A DNA stretch of 47,619 bases from Bacteroidales bacterium (GCA_017561885.1 JAFZBF010000007.1:1-47619); one strand, 5' to 3'. Numbered from the stretch's first letter, positions 24,264-33,670 are shown. Notes: a model not told the origin generated them from the letters alone. Numbers and translations are program-made.

Positions 24264-24818
24264 ATGGCAAAATTCAGATGCCCCGTATGCGGATATATCC
24301 ACGAAGGTGACACCGCTCCCGAAAAATGCCCCCTCTGCGGCGTTCCCGGCTCAAAATTCATTGAAATCAAAGAAACTGAAGAGAAGCTCGTCTTCGTTGA
24401 CGAACACGTTCTTGGAGTTGCAAAGGATGTCAAGGATCCTGAAATCCTCAAAGGCCTGCACGACCATTTCAACGGCGAGTGCTCAGAAGTCGGAATGTAC
24501 CTGGCAATGAGCCGTCAGGCCGACCGCGAAGGTTATCCCGAGGTGGCAGACGCATTCAGGCGCTATGCGCTGGAAGAGGCTGACCACGCAGCTCGCATAG
24601 CCGAACTTCTCGGCGAGGTGGTATGGGACACCAAGACCAACCTTGAGAAACGCATGCACGCCGAGGCAGGTGCCTGCGAAGGCAAGAAACGCATCGCAAC
24701 TCTTGCAAAGCAGCAGAATCTCGACGCTATCCACGACACAATCCACGAGATGGCAAAAGACGAGGCCCGTCACGGAAAAGGATTCGAAGGCCTCTACAAC
24801 AGATATTTCAAGAAGTAG
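24264..24818 (+). CDS. Reverse rubrerythrin (peroxide reductase)
   Basis: 184 residues in reverse domain order: an N-terminal rubredoxin knuckle (Cys6, Cys9, Cys22, Cys25 in [12 protein letters not shown] and KCPLCG), then a four-helix ferritin-like diiron domain carrying Glu/His ligands in [31 protein letters not shown] and the final [13 protein letters not shown]. Reverse rubrerythrins reduce hydrogen peroxide, and in some anaerobes oxygen, using electrons from NADH-linked rubredoxin reductase. Cytosolic. The placement between a transporter and an envelope lipoprotein gene gives no specific pathway; oxidative-stress defence is the family role. Confidence 0.92.
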   Translation: MAKFRCPVCGYIHEGDTAPEKCPLCGVPGSKFIEIKETEEKLVFVDEHVLGVAKDVKDPEILKGLHDHFNGECSEVGMYLAMSRQADREGYPEVADAFRRYALEEADHAARIAELLGEVVWDTKTNLEKRMHAEAGACEGKKRIATLAKQQNLDAIHDTIHEMAKDEARHGKGFEGLYNRYFKK

Positions 24819-24828
24819 AAAACTCATT

Positions 24829-26196
24829 ATGAAAAGATTTCTGACCGTCACCCTGATGGCGGTCGTTGTTGTGGCGTGCACATCGGTGAAGGACTTCGAA
24901 CTCCAGTCCGGAGATTCCGAGCCGATGCGTGGCACTTACACCGACTTCCTGCTGACAGGACAGGCGCTGCTGGAGGACGGAGCCGACGCTTCCGTCTGGT
25001 TCCACACCGACGATGACTGTGCCAAAGGCTATCAGGTCTTGTTCCGCAACGGGCCGATTGACGGCACCCGAAAGACAGGCTCGCTGGCTTCGGTCAGGAA
25101 TCTTTACCGCAGTCTCGCAAGCGACGGGGAGTGGTTTCCCTTCGAGATAGCAGTAAGAGGAAATAACATATCAGTCCGTATCAACGGCACGGATGTAGTC
25201 TGCTACACAGAGCCGGAAAAGCCTTATCGCAGTGAAAAGCACAAGCATATGCTGCTCGGCGGCGGCAAAGTGATTTTCACCGGAGGTAACGGCAAGGTTT
25301 CTTTCCGGAATGTGACTGTCGAAAAGCTTCCGGCAGACCAGCTCAATCCGGCCGACAGCCTGCCGCCCGTCGACGAGCAGACTGACGACATAATCCGCCT
25401 TCAGCAGGAGGATTTCCCTGTAATCGACTGGCACGTCCATCTCAAGGGCGACCTCACGGAAGAGATGGCGCACGCGATGTCGATGAACTACGGTATCAAC
25501 TATGGCATCGGCCCGAATGCCTACGGCCCAAAGAAAGAAGGCGAGGGGGGATCCGGTCTGGTTCTGACCAGCGACGAGGAGATGGAAGCATACTGGCAGA
25601 GCGTCAAGGACTGGCCGTTCATGAGATCTCTGCAAGGCGACGGCCGCAAGTGGTCGAGGAGTTTCTCCCCGGAACTGCTTGACAAGTTCGACTACATTTT
25701 CACGGATGCAATGTACGTATTCGACCATGGCAGGCTCGTAAGACTCTGGTATCCGGATGAGGTGAGGCTGGAGATGCCGGTCCAGAAATATATGGACCTC
25801 ATAGTGGACGAAACGGTCAACATATTTGAGAATGACCCGGCGGACTTTTCGGCAAACGCATTCTATCTGCCCGATGCGATGGCAGGCGACTTCGAGAGGC
25901 TATGGACCGACGAAAGGGTGGACCGTGTGCTGAAGGTTCTCAAGGAAAACAACGTCGCTCTGGAGATAAGCGCACGATACCTGATTCCCAGCAAGAGGAT
26001 AATTCTGAAAGCCAAAGATATGGGGCTCAAGTTCACCTTCGGGACGAACAACAAGGACTCGGACTTCGGCCGCCTTGAATACTGTACTGAGATGGTCCGT
26101 GAATGCGGCATCACCGCTGAAGATATGTGGTTCCCCGCCATGTCTACAAGATCTGAGCGCATGAAGGCACGGGGTGCTGCGGAAAACAGAGAATGA
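24829..26196 (+). CDS. Lipoprotein with DUF1080-like lectin domain and PHP-like metal-hydrolase domain
   Basis: 455 residues starting at the ATG at 24829, which gives a lipobox (MKRFLTVTLMAVVVVAC, Cys17); the frame also runs upstream through the end of the rubrerythrin gene and that part is ignored. Residues 25-165 look like the jelly-roll DUF1080/3-keto-disaccharide hydrolase fold (GYQVLFRNG, EWFPFEIAVRGNNISVRING). Residues 195-455 start with VIDWHVHLKG (His202, His204), resembling the first metal motif of PHP/amidohydrolase-like barrels, with later Asp-rich TDAMYVFD and LKFTFGTNNKDSDFG where PHP domains have ligands. A surface or periplasmic sugar-modifying enzyme is plausible, but no function is established. 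Not all expected metal ligands are visible. Confidence 0.65.
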   Translation: MKRFLTVTLMAVVVVACTSVKDFELQSGDSEPMRGTYTDFLLTGQALLEDGADASVWFHTDDDCAKGYQVLFRNGPIDGTRKTGSLASVRNLYRSLASDGEWFPFEIAVRGNNISVRINGTDVVCYTEPEKPYRSEKHKHMLLGGGKVIFTGGNGKVSFRNVTVEKLPADQLNPADSLPPVDEQTDDIIRLQQEDFPVIDWHVHLKGDLTEEMAHAMSMNYGINYGIGPNAYGPKKEGEGGSGLVLTSDEEMEAYWQSVKDWPFMRSLQGDGRKWSRSFSPELLDKFDYIFTDAMYVFDHGRLVRLWYPDEVRLEMPVQKYMDLIVDETVNIFENDPADFSANAFYLPDAMAGDFERLWTDERVDRVLKVLKENNVALEISARYLIPSKRIILKAKDMGLKFTFGTNNKDSDFGRLEYCTEMVRECGITAEDMWFPAMSTRSERMKARGAAENRE

Positions 26197-26201
26197 AGTA
26201 A

Positions 26202-28451
26202 ATGGAAACCGGCATCAACTTCGTCAACGACCTTGCGATAATCCTGATTACAGCAGGACTATGCACCATCATATGCCGTGCGCTGAAACAGCCGTTGATC
26301 CTCGGTTACATTATCGCCGGTTTCATCATCAGCCCCAATCTCGGCATCTTCGGCATTTCGAGCCAGGAAGCCGTGGAGCAATGGTCCGACATCGGAATAA
26401 TCTTCCTTATGTTCGGTCTAGGCCTGGAGTTCAGCTTCAAGAAGCTTATGGCGGCCGGCAGCCAGGCCATCGTGACGGCGCTCAGCAAGTTCCTGGGCGT
26501 ATTCGTCATCGGTTTCCTCATCGGACAGGCCCTGGGATGGACAACAATGGAAAGCATATTCCTCGCAGGTCTGCTCTCGATGTCGTCCACAGTGGTCGTC
26601 ATCAAGACTTACGAAGACTTCGGGCTTAAGAAAGAACCATATGCCGGTATTGTCTTCGGCACTCTTGTGGTCGAAGATATGATAGCCATCCTGCTGATGG
26701 TGCTGCTGTCCACCCTGGCTGTCTCGAACAATTTCTCGGGAGGGGAGATGCTGCTCAACTTCGGCAAGCTGGTGTTCTTCCTTGTAATCTGGTTCGTCGT
26801 TGGCATCTATGTAATACCGACTCTGCTCAAGAAGACCGGGCGTTTCCTCAGCGACGAGATATTGCTGATCATCAGTCTCGGCCTGTGCTTCGGTATGGTG
26901 ACTATTGCGACAAAAGCGGGCTTTTCGTCGGCTCTCGGCGCCTTTATGATGGGTTCCATCCTCGCCGAGACCATTGAGAACGAGAAGATATTGAAACTGA
27001 TTTCGCCCATCAAGGATCTGTTCGGCGCAATCTTCTTCGTATCTGTCGGAATGATGATTGCTCCCGCCCAAATCGGAGCCCACTGGTGGGTGATACTGGT
27101 CCTTGCCCTGACTGTGGTTATAACCCATATCCTGTTCGTTACGGTCGGCATAATCCTCTCAGGAGGCAATCTCAAGAATGCCGTCCATTCCGGCTTCAGC
27201 CTCGCTCAGCTGGGCGAGTTCGGATTCATCATTGCCGGTGTCGGAGTGAGCCTCGGGGTGATGAGGGATTTCATATATCCCGTAATCATCGCAGTTTCGG
27301 TGCTGACTATCTTCACCACGCCCTATACCGTCAAGCTTGCCGGTCCTGTTTACAGGTGGTTGCAGCGCACCCTGAAACCGAGCCTCCTTGCCAGAATCGA
27401 CAAACCCGATTCGATGCTGAACGCCTCCAAGGCCGAGAAGAGCGAATGGAAGAAGGTTCTGACTGCATTCGCGATCCGTATCCTCATATACGGAGTTTTT
27501 CTGTCTGCCATAATGATCCTGTCCGGCACATACCTCGGCAGGCTCGTGGACAAAATCTTTCCTGACATCAGCCTGCCGCTGCACAACACGATCTGCATAC
27601 TTGTGACTCTTGCAGTGATGGCCCCGTTCCTGTATGGCCTTGTTTCGAGGAACCACAAGTCACAGCTGTCCATAGCCAAGCTGCTTGCAGAAAAGAGAGC
27701 CAACTCCTGGCCGCTGATGGGGCTTGACATATCAAGGATTTTCCTGGCGATGGGTTTTGTGCTGGCAGCCATATCCCATTACGCCAAGTTGTCCGGATGG
27801 GTGGTCGTCGTCCTGCTGTTCGCCGGTTTCCTGATGCTCCTCATCACGCGTAATTTCCTGAGACGCTACCAGACTCTGGAGAACCGCTTCCTTCGCAACC
27901 TCAACGAGAAGGAAGAGACGGTGCGGAAACAGCGTCCGGTGACGGCATCCGTAAAGCAGAGCCTTGGCTCATACGACGTCCACATTGAAGAGATGGTCAT
28001 CGCCCCGGAGTCCTCGTGGGCGGGACAGAAACTCAAGAACCTGCCTCTCAGGGAGAATTCCGGCGCCAACATAATCAAGATCGCACGCGGTTCGAAACGC
28101 TATACTGTCCCTGACGGAGATACTGTGGTGTATCCCGGAGACAAACTCTATGCTGTCGGTACTGGAGAACAGCTTGAAGCGATGCGGTCGCTGCTCCAGT
28201 CGTCAAACAAGGAGTATGTCTGCGATGATGCAGACTATTTCAAGGTCGAGCCCGTGACCCTCACCGAAAATTCTTACATGACCGGCCAGAGCCTGCGCAG
28301 CCTCAACCTGCGCAGCTACGGCTGCATGATAATAAGTATATTGAGGGACGACAAGTTCGTAACCAATCCCAAGCCAGACACTGTCTTCCACGCAGGAGAC
28401 ACTGTCTGGCTGGCCGGAGACGTCGACTCACTTACCTGGCTTGAAAAATAA
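26202..28451 (+). CDS. CPA2-family cation:proton antiporter with two RCK_C domains
   Basis: 749 residues. About 12 transmembrane helices (residues 1-390) carry CPA2/KefB-type blocks (LGYIIAGFIISPNLG, IIFLMFGLGLEFSFKKL and GLLSMSSTVVVIKTYED). Further helices span about 425-560. The cytosolic C terminus has two TrkA-C/RCK_C modules, about residues 590-670 (EEMVIAPESSWAGQKLKNL through VYPGDKLYAVG) and 680-749 (LTENSYMTGQSLRSLNLRSYG through DTVWLAGD). There is no nucleotide-binding TrkA-N domain, unlike KefB/KefC, so regulation by NAD(H) or glutathione adducts is unlikely. Probable K+ or Na+ efflux/pH homeostasis in the inner membrane. Starts 5 bp after the previous stop. Confidence 0.88.
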   Translation: METGINFVNDLAIILITAGLCTIICRALKQPLILGYIIAGFIISPNLGIFGISSQEAVEQWSDIGIIFLMFGLGLEFSFKKLMAAGSQAIVTALSKFLGVFVIGFLIGQALGWTTMESIFLAGLLSMSSTVVVIKTYEDFGLKKEPYAGIVFGTLVVEDMIAILLMVLLSTLAVSNNFSGGEMLLNFGKLVFFLVIWFVVGIYVIPTLLKKTGRFLSDEILLIISLGLCFGMVTIATKAGFSSALGAFMMGSILAETIENEKILKLISPIKDLFGAIFFVSVGMMIAPAQIGAHWWVILVLALTVVITHILFVTVGIILSGGNLKNAVHSGFSLAQLGEFGFIIAGVGVSLGVMRDFIYPVIIAVSVLTIFTTPYTVKLAGPVYRWLQRTLKPSLLARIDKPDSMLNASKAEKSEWKKVLTAFAIRILIYGVFLSAIMILSGTYLGRLVDKIFPDISLPLHNTICILVTLAVMAPFLYGLVSRNHKSQLSIAKLLAEKRANSWPLMGLDISRIFLAMGFVLAAISHYAKLSGWVVVVLLFAGFLMLLITRNFLRRYQTLENRFLRNLNEKEETVRKQRPVTASVKQSLGSYDVHIEEMVIAPESSWAGQKLKNLPLRENSGANIIKIARGSKRYTVPDGDTVVYPGDKLYAVGTGEQLEAMRSLLQSSNKEYVCDDADYFKVEPVTLTENSYMTGQSLRSLNLRSYGCMIISILRDDKFVTNPKPDTVFHAGDTVWLAGDVDSLTWLEK

Positions 28452-28465
28452 ATAACAGTTCCGAT

Positions 28466-30436
28466 ATGAAATACATCAAGTTCGCAGCGGTGTTGATTGC
28501 CGCGATTGCAGTTTATTCTTGTACCGGCGCATCGAATGGCAAGGCTGCCGCTGACGCATCCTACCAGGTGTCGCAAGTTCCTTTTACCGATGTAAAAATC
28601 GCTGAAAACAGTTTCTGGGGAGACAGGCTCAAGGCTGCCCGCGAAGTGACCATTCCTCTTGCCTTCAGCAAATGCGAGACAGAAAACCGATACCGCAATT
28701 TCGAGCTGGCCGCCAATCCGTCACCGGACAACAAGCCCACCGCATTTCCGTTCGATGACACTGACGTCTATAAGACCATTGAAGGCGCCAGCTACATTCT
28801 TCAGACATATCCTGACAAGCAGCTCGAGAATTATATCGACAGTGTGCTGGACATAGTCGCTGCGGCACAGGAACCGGACGGATATCTCTACACTGCACGT
28901 ACGATGAATCCCGAGCATCCTCATTCATGGTCGGGAAGCGAACGATGGGAAGCAGTCGAGGACGGCAGCCACGAATTCTACAACCTCGGGCATATGGTTG
29001 ACGCCGCCTGTGCGCACTATCAGGCCACAGGAAGCACCAAGTTCCTCGACATAGCCAAGAAATATGCCGACTGCATAATCCGCGAAATAGGACCGGGAGA
29101 AGGGCAGAAGACTGTTGTGCCAGGCCATCAGATTGCGGAGATGGCGCTGGCAAGGCTGTATGTGCTGACAGGGGAGAAGAAGTACCTCGACCAGGCCAAG
29201 TATTTCCTTGACTACCGCGGAAAGACCGCCGTCAAGAACCAGTACAGCCAGAGCGACCTGCCCGTTGTGGACCAGCGTGAAGCCTGGGGCCACGCTGTAC
29301 GTGCAGGCTATATGTATTCAGGTATGGCTGATGTCGCTGCACTGACGGGCGAGAAAGATTATGTGAATGCCATCGATTCGATTTGGAACAATATCGTGAC
29401 CCGCAAATACTACATCACAGGAGGAGTCGGATCACGTCACAACGGCGAGGCATTCGGAGCCGACTACGAACTTCCCAACAAGACTGCATACAACGAGACC
29501 TGCGCTGCAATCGCACAGGTTTATCTGAACCAGAGGATGTTCATGCTGCACGGCGATGCCAAATACATCGACTGCCTCGAGCGCACGCTTTACAACGGTG
29601 TGATCAGCGGAATGAGCGTCGACGGCGGAAAGTTCTTCTATCCGAACCCGCTCTCGGCCGACAGCCTATATCACTTCAATTCAGGAAGGACGATGACCCG
29701 TCAGCCCTGGTTCGGCTGCGCCTGCTGTCCGAGCAACCTCTGCCGTTTCATTCCTTCAGTTCCGGGTTATGTATATGGCGTCAAAGACCGCAGCCTGTAT
29801 GTCAATCTCTTTGCAGAAAACTCAGCTGAGATTCAGATTGAGGGCAGGCCGGTGAAAGTATCACAGAAGACCGACTATCCATGGAACGGTGACATACGGT
29901 TGACGGTAGACGGCAATGATGCCGGCAAGTTCACCGTCAAGGTGCGTATTCCCGGCTGGGTACGCAACGAAGTGGTGCCGGGAGATCTCTATGAGTACGC
30001 TGACGGACTGACTCCTTCGTGGAGCATCTCTGTCAACGGCAAGCAGCAGAGAGCAAAAGTCGGTGCTGACGGCTATGTGGCGCTGTCACGCAACTGGAAG
30101 GAGGGGGATGTGGTTTCCATACATTTCGACATGCCTGTCCGTACCGTTGAAGCCAATGAGAACGTTGCCGATGACCGCGGAAAACTGGCAGTTGAACGCG
30201 GACCGCTGGTTTATTGCGCAGAATGGGCAGACAATGCAGGCAAGGACGTACACACCACACCTGTAGGCGCTTCTACATTCGAAATCGTTCCTAACTTCGG
30301 CATAGCCAATACCGAAGGGGACGGCAAGGTCTTCAAGGTTACTGAAATAAAATCATCCAACGGCCTGGCGCTGATTCCTTACTATGCGTGGAATCACCGC
30401 GGTGCGGGCAATATGGAAGTCTGGCTGGCCGAGTAG
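28466..30436 (+). CDS. GH127 beta-L-arabinofuranosidase lipoprotein
   Basis: 656 residues with a lipoprotein-like signal (MKYIKFAAVLIAAIAVYSC, Cys19). The N-terminal segment VKIAENSFWGDRL and the (alpha/alpha)6 barrel match GH127. The zinc/thiol catalytic site of HypBA1 (Glu338, Cys340, Cys417, Cys418) is reproduced by Glu344 and Cys346 in YNETCAAIAQV and Cys420-Cys421 in FGCACCPSNLCRF, where the first of the CC pair corresponds to the nucleophile. These enzymes remove beta-L-arabinofuranose from plant hydroxyproline-linked glycans and pectin side chains. It probably lies in the periplasm or on the outer membrane. It is the last gene in the operon-like run, with a convergent phosphatase gene ending 5 bp away. 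Confidence 0.93.
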   Translation: MKYIKFAAVLIAAIAVYSCTGASNGKAAADASYQVSQVPFTDVKIAENSFWGDRLKAAREVTIPLAFSKCETENRYRNFELAANPSPDNKPTAFPFDDTDVYKTIEGASYILQTYPDKQLENYIDSVLDIVAAAQEPDGYLYTARTMNPEHPHSWSGSERWEAVEDGSHEFYNLGHMVDAACAHYQATGSTKFLDIAKKYADCIIREIGPGEGQKTVVPGHQIAEMALARLYVLTGEKKYLDQAKYFLDYRGKTAVKNQYSQSDLPVVDQREAWGHAVRAGYMYSGMADVAALTGEKDYVNAIDSIWNNIVTRKYYITGGVGSRHNGEAFGADYELPNKTAYNETCAAIAQVYLNQRMFMLHGDAKYIDCLERTLYNGVISGMSVDGGKFFYPNPLSADSLYHFNSGRTMTRQPWFGCACCPSNLCRFIPSVPGYVYGVKDRSLYVNLFAENSAEIQIEGRPVKVSQKTDYPWNGDIRLTVDGNDAGKFTVKVRIPGWVRNEVVPGDLYEYADGLTPSWSISVNGKQQRAKVGADGYVALSRNWKEGDVVSIHFDMPVRTVEANENVADDRGKLAVERGPLVYCAEWADNAGKDVHTTPVGASTFEIVPNFGIANTEGDGKVFKVTEIKSSNGLALIPYYAWNHRGAGNMEVWLAE

Positions 30437-30441
30437 GATTA

Positions 30442-31554
30442 TTAATCCTTCACTATAAGATATTTTCTCAGCAGCTCGATCTCTTCCTTTGTGAGGGGAT
30501 CAACGCTGTCTGAATGGCGTGTCGTAGCCCAGTTATAAGCAAGCTGGTTGATGTTTGTGACGTCAGGGTAACCGAATTTCCTGAGATAGGTTATCAGTTC
30601 ATATAGGATGTGGGTTTCTTCTTCAGTGGCCCTGAAGTCCCTCTGACGTCTGTTCTTTCCGTCGTATGTGGTCAGTTCGTAGTCCTTTGACAAATCACTC
30701 TCCGACACGCCTACAAGGGCTTCTATGAGGAATGCCAGAGACCCCGTACGGTCAGCTCCGCCTGCACAGTGGAAATACACTGCGCGGCCTTCTCCCAGCC
30801 AACCTATGATTGAACGGATTGCCTGCTGATAGAGTTCCTCGGTATTGCCGGTACCCCTTCCGATATTCTTCTCGACCGGAAGCTTGAGATAATCGACACC
30901 TTCGAGAACAGGCCCCACATGAGCCTCGCTCGCCTTGATGCCGCGCAGATCAAGGTCGACTGAAATTCCGAGATCCTTCTTGAAGATGTCTTTCCCACTG
31001 TCAGGCATACGTGAAGACAGATAAGCGCCTCTGTAAAGTTTCCCATAGGCTATGTGGCCACCGTCAACCTTCCAGCCTCCAAGGTCACGCACATTGTCTG
31101 CGAAACCGTTTATCATACGCAGAGGTCCCACAGGTATCACGCATCCCGACTTCAGCAGTTTGCCGTCGCCGCCAAGGACCCGGTAGTAGTATTTTTCACC
31201 CGGAATGAGATTGTATATCTCCGCCGGAGATTCAGAAGCCTGTATTTCGAACGTATCCTTGAATCTTGCAGAAGTGGAAAGAACTATCTTCGAAGCCTGT
31301 CCGCCTGTCCAGTAAACAGTAACTGGGAGAGGCTTGTCATTAGCACCATACTTGCTTCTGTAATCAGAAATATACGAAACTACATATGCGGTGTCGGCAG
31401 AATAGTCGACTTCATCCAGGAACTTGCGGGCGCTCTCGTTCTCAATGTCGCACTCCTCGACGACGCTACGCTTAAGGGAACCGGCAGAAGCACAGGAAAC
31501 GACTGATGCAGCGACTATGGCGGCAACTGCAATCTGAATCAATCTTCTCTTCAT
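30442..31554 (-). CDS. Extracytoplasmic tyrosine-type phosphatase lipoprotein (CX5R)
   Basis: 370 residues from the ATG at 31554, preferred over the TTG at 31566 because it begins the signal (MKRRLIQIAVAAIVAASVVSC, lipid Cys21). Residues 50-140 form a beta-rich, fibronectin-like module (YVVSYISDYRSKYG, YNLIPGEKYYYRVLG). The phosphatase domain of the Y_phosphatase3 type follows, with NVRDLGGWKVDGG, YRGAYLS and the catalytic loop HCAGGADRTG (Cys263, Arg269). Relatives dephosphorylate phosphotyrosine, phosphoinositides or inositol phosphates. It lies 13 bp after the flavodiiron protein gene and is presumably co-transcribed with it. The export signal argues against intracellular signalling and for phosphate scavenging or action on host or diet molecules. 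Confidence 0.87.
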   Translation of the reverse strand: MKRRLIQIAVAAIVAASVVSCASAGSLKRSVVEECDIENESARKFLDEVDYSADTAYVVSYISDYRSKYGANDKPLPVTVYWTGGQASKIVLSTSARFKDTFEIQASESPAEIYNLIPGEKYYYRVLGGDGKLLKSGCVIPVGPLRMINGFADNVRDLGGWKVDGGHIAYGKLYRGAYLSSRMPDSGKDIFKKDLGISVDLDLRGIKASEAHVGPVLEGVDYLKLPVEKNIGRGTGNTEELYQQAIRSIIGWLGEGRAVYFHCAGGADRTGSLAFLIEALVGVSESDLSKDYELTTYDGKNRRQRDFRATEEETHILYELITYLRKFGYPDVTNINQLAYNWATTRHSDSVDPLTKEEIELLRKYLIVKD

Positions 31555-31567
31555 TGCAACAACCAAG

Positions 31568-32740
31568 CTATGCGGTTAGATCGTCCGTCAGAGCGTCAAT
31601 CTCGCGGAGGTTCTCATCTGTCACTGCAGAACGGATGGTGACGATCCTGTCATAAAGCGTGATGCCCTTCATCTGCTCCAACTCTGCCTTCATGACTTTG
31701 GCGGCTGCAGGGGCCCAGGTGCCGTTCTCTATCAGGGCGATTTTCCTGTTGCAGAATCCTTTCTCCTTCAGGTGACGGAGGAAGTCCAGCATAAACGGAT
31801 GAAGTCCCCCTTCATAGGTCGGAGCAGCCAGCACGATGCGGTCATATCTGAAAGCTCCTTCGATGTTCTCTGCCAGGTCGCTGCGGCTCAGATCGGCAAT
31901 CTCGACTTTGACAAACCGTTCTTCAAGCCGTTTTGCAAGGTACTGAGCCGCGTCGCCGGTATTGCCGTGAAGGGAAGCGTAAGCAATGAATACGCCTTCG
32001 GTCTCGGGACGGTAAGAACTCCAGGTGTCATACAGACCCAGATAGTGTCCCAGATCCTTGCTGAGAACTGGGCCGTGAAGAGGGCAGATGGTGCTGACCG
32101 ACAGCCCTGAGAGTTTCTTCAGCAGAGCCTGCACCTGCGCTCCGAACTTGCCGCATATGTTGATGTAATAGCGGCGAGCCTCGCAGTCCCAGTCCTCATC
32201 GTCAGTCTTGCTGAGCGCTCCGAACTTGCCGAAGGCATCGGCTGAGAAAAGAATCTTTTCCGACTCTTCATAGGCGACCAGCACGTCGGGCCAGTGGACC
32301 ATGGGAGCGGCGAAGAACCTGAGGGTGTGGGCGCCGAGCTGCAGCGTGTCACCTTCTTTCACGACGTCTATGCGGTCGGCGAAAGACAGCTCGGGATAGA
32401 ACTGTAGCATAAACCGGGATGCCGCCAAAGAGCATACGCAGCGGCATTTAGGATATGTCGACATCACCCTGGCGATGCTGCCGCTGTGGTCGGGTTCAGT
32501 ATGGAGGACTACTATGTAGTCGGGAGTCCTGGCTCCGAGCTTCTCGTAAAGCCTGGCTTCCCATTCTCCGGCCTTGCGGCTGTCCACTCCGTCCATGATG
32601 GCCACCTTGTCGTCGAGTATGACGTATGAGTTGTATGCCATTCCTTCAGGGACTATGTACTGGCTCTCGAAAAGGTCTATGTCGAGGTCGTCAACGCCTA
32701 TGTACTTGACGCTTCCGTTGCCTATGGTGATATCTTTCAT
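31568..32740 (-). CDS. FprA-type flavodiiron protein (A-type flavoprotein)
   Basis: 390 residues from the ATG at 32740; an upstream TTG at 32764 lies inside the -7 box and is rejected. The N-terminal metallo-beta-lactamase-like domain carries the diiron ligands His80, Glu82, Asp84 and His85 (VLHTEPDHSGS), then APMVHWPD, FSADAFGKFG and CPLHGPVL. The C-terminal flavodoxin domain (about residues 250-390) starts at VFIAYASLHGNTGDAAQYLA, the FMN phosphate loop. Class A flavodiiron proteins reduce O2 to water, or NO to N2O, with electrons from rubredoxin or F420. In an anaerobe this is an oxygen-scavenging enzyme that complements the reverse rubrerythrin at 24264. Confidence 0.93.
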   Translation of the reverse strand: MKDITIGNGSVKYIGVDDLDIDLFESQYIVPEGMAYNSYVILDDKVAIMDGVDSRKAGEWEARLYEKLGARTPDYIVVLHTEPDHSGSIARVMSTYPKCRCVCSLAASRFMLQFYPELSFADRIDVVKEGDTLQLGAHTLRFFAAPMVHWPDVLVAYEESEKILFSADAFGKFGALSKTDDEDWDCEARRYYINICGKFGAQVQALLKKLSGLSVSTICPLHGPVLSKDLGHYLGLYDTWSSYRPETEGVFIAYASLHGNTGDAAQYLAKRLEERFVKVEIADLSRSDLAENIEGAFRYDRIVLAAPTYEGGLHPFMLDFLRHLKEKGFCNRKIALIENGTWAPAAAKVMKAELEQMKGITLYDRIVTIRSAVTDENLREIDALTDDLTA

Positions 32741-32761
32741 TTCCTTTGTTTTTGTTAACTG

Positions 32762-32769
32762 CAAAAATA
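32762..32769 (-). promoter_or_regulatory. -7 box for the flavodiiron gene
   Basis: Minus-strand TATTTTTG, perfect TAnnTTTG match, lies 21 bp before the ATG at 32740. Confidence 0.55.
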
Positions 32770-32793
32770 ATCAAATTTGGCGTCTTCATTTGT

Positions 32794-32801
32794 TATATTT
32801 G
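32794..32801 (+). promoter_or_regulatory. -7 box for the EEP phosphatase gene
   Basis: TATATTTG, perfect TAnnTTTG match, lies 22 bp before the ATG at 32824. It is divergent from the flavodiiron promoter, 24 bp away. Confidence 0.55.
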
Positions 32802-32823
32802 TATCAATCTAGACTCCGTTCAC

Positions 32824-33666
32824 ATGAAAAAGACATATCTGCTGCTGGCAGCCATCTCTGTTATTCTGATGATGCCGGTCCTGAGTTCCTGTGCAGGCAG
32901 GAATTCCACTCTCAAGGTGATATCCTACAACATCCGTATGGGCGCCGCAGACGACGGCGACAATTCCTGGGAACTGCGCAAGGAGGCCTCAACTGCCATG
33001 ATTGAAGAACAGCAGCCCGACATCTTCGGACTTCAGGAGGCCTACGACTATCAGGTGAAGTATCTCGAGGAGACTTGCCCTCAATATGCCGCTATAGGCG
33101 TCGGCAGGGATGACGGCGTCTCGCTTGGCGAGCATATGGAAATATACTATCTCAAGGACAAATACAATCTGAAGGAGTGGGGGACATACTGGCTGTCACC
33201 GACTCCCGATTCGGTCTCCTTCGGATGGGATGCAGCCTGCCGCCGCACCGCCACCTGGTGTCTGCTCGAGAGTAAGGACGGTAAGAGGCATTTCTACTAT
33301 GTCAACACGCATCTCGACCATGTGGGCGTCGAGGCCCGCATAAACGGTCTGGCGCTGATAGTGTCGAGAATCGCAGATATGAACAAGGAGGGATGGCCGA
33401 TGGTGCTGACCGGTGATTTCAACGTGCAGCAGGACGACCCGTGCCTGCTGGCCCTTGACGGCAAGATGCTTTCGGCCAGGGCCACCGCGAAAAAGACCGA
33501 CGACAAGGGTTCTTACAACGGCTGGGGCAAGACATCACAGGCTATCGATTATATTTTCTACAGCGGCTTTTCAAAGGCGGTTTCTTTCGAGACTCTTGAC
33601 AGGCAATATGCTGGCAAGCCGTTCATTTCTGACCATTATCCCGTAGTGGCAGTACTCAAATTCTAA
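32824..33666 (+). CDS. Endonuclease/exonuclease/phosphatase-family lipoprotein
   Basis: 280 residues beginning with a lipoprotein signal (MKKTYLLLAAISVILMMPVLSSC, Cys23). The EEP fold motifs are in order: VISYNIRMG, DIFGLQEAYD (metal Glu), HFYYVNTHLDHVG, VLTGDFNVQQDDP and the terminal SDHYPVVAVL (catalytic His). Extracytoplasmic EEP proteins of Bacteroidota hydrolyse sphingomyelin-like or inositol phosphates, nucleic acids or other phosphodiesters; the exact substrate is undetermined. It starts 22 bp after its own -7 box, and the GH31 gene follows 4 bp after its stop, so the two form an operon. Confidence 0.86.
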   Translation: MKKTYLLLAAISVILMMPVLSSCAGRNSTLKVISYNIRMGAADDGDNSWELRKEASTAMIEEQQPDIFGLQEAYDYQVKYLEETCPQYAAIGVGRDDGVSLGEHMEIYYLKDKYNLKEWGTYWLSPTPDSVSFGWDAACRRTATWCLLESKDGKRHFYYVNTHLDHVGVEARINGLALIVSRIADMNKEGWPMVLTGDFNVQQDDPCLLALDGKMLSARATAKKTDDKGSYNGWGKTSQAIDYIFYSGFSKAVSFETLDRQYAGKPFISDHYPVVAVLKF

Positions 33667-33670
33667 ACTT

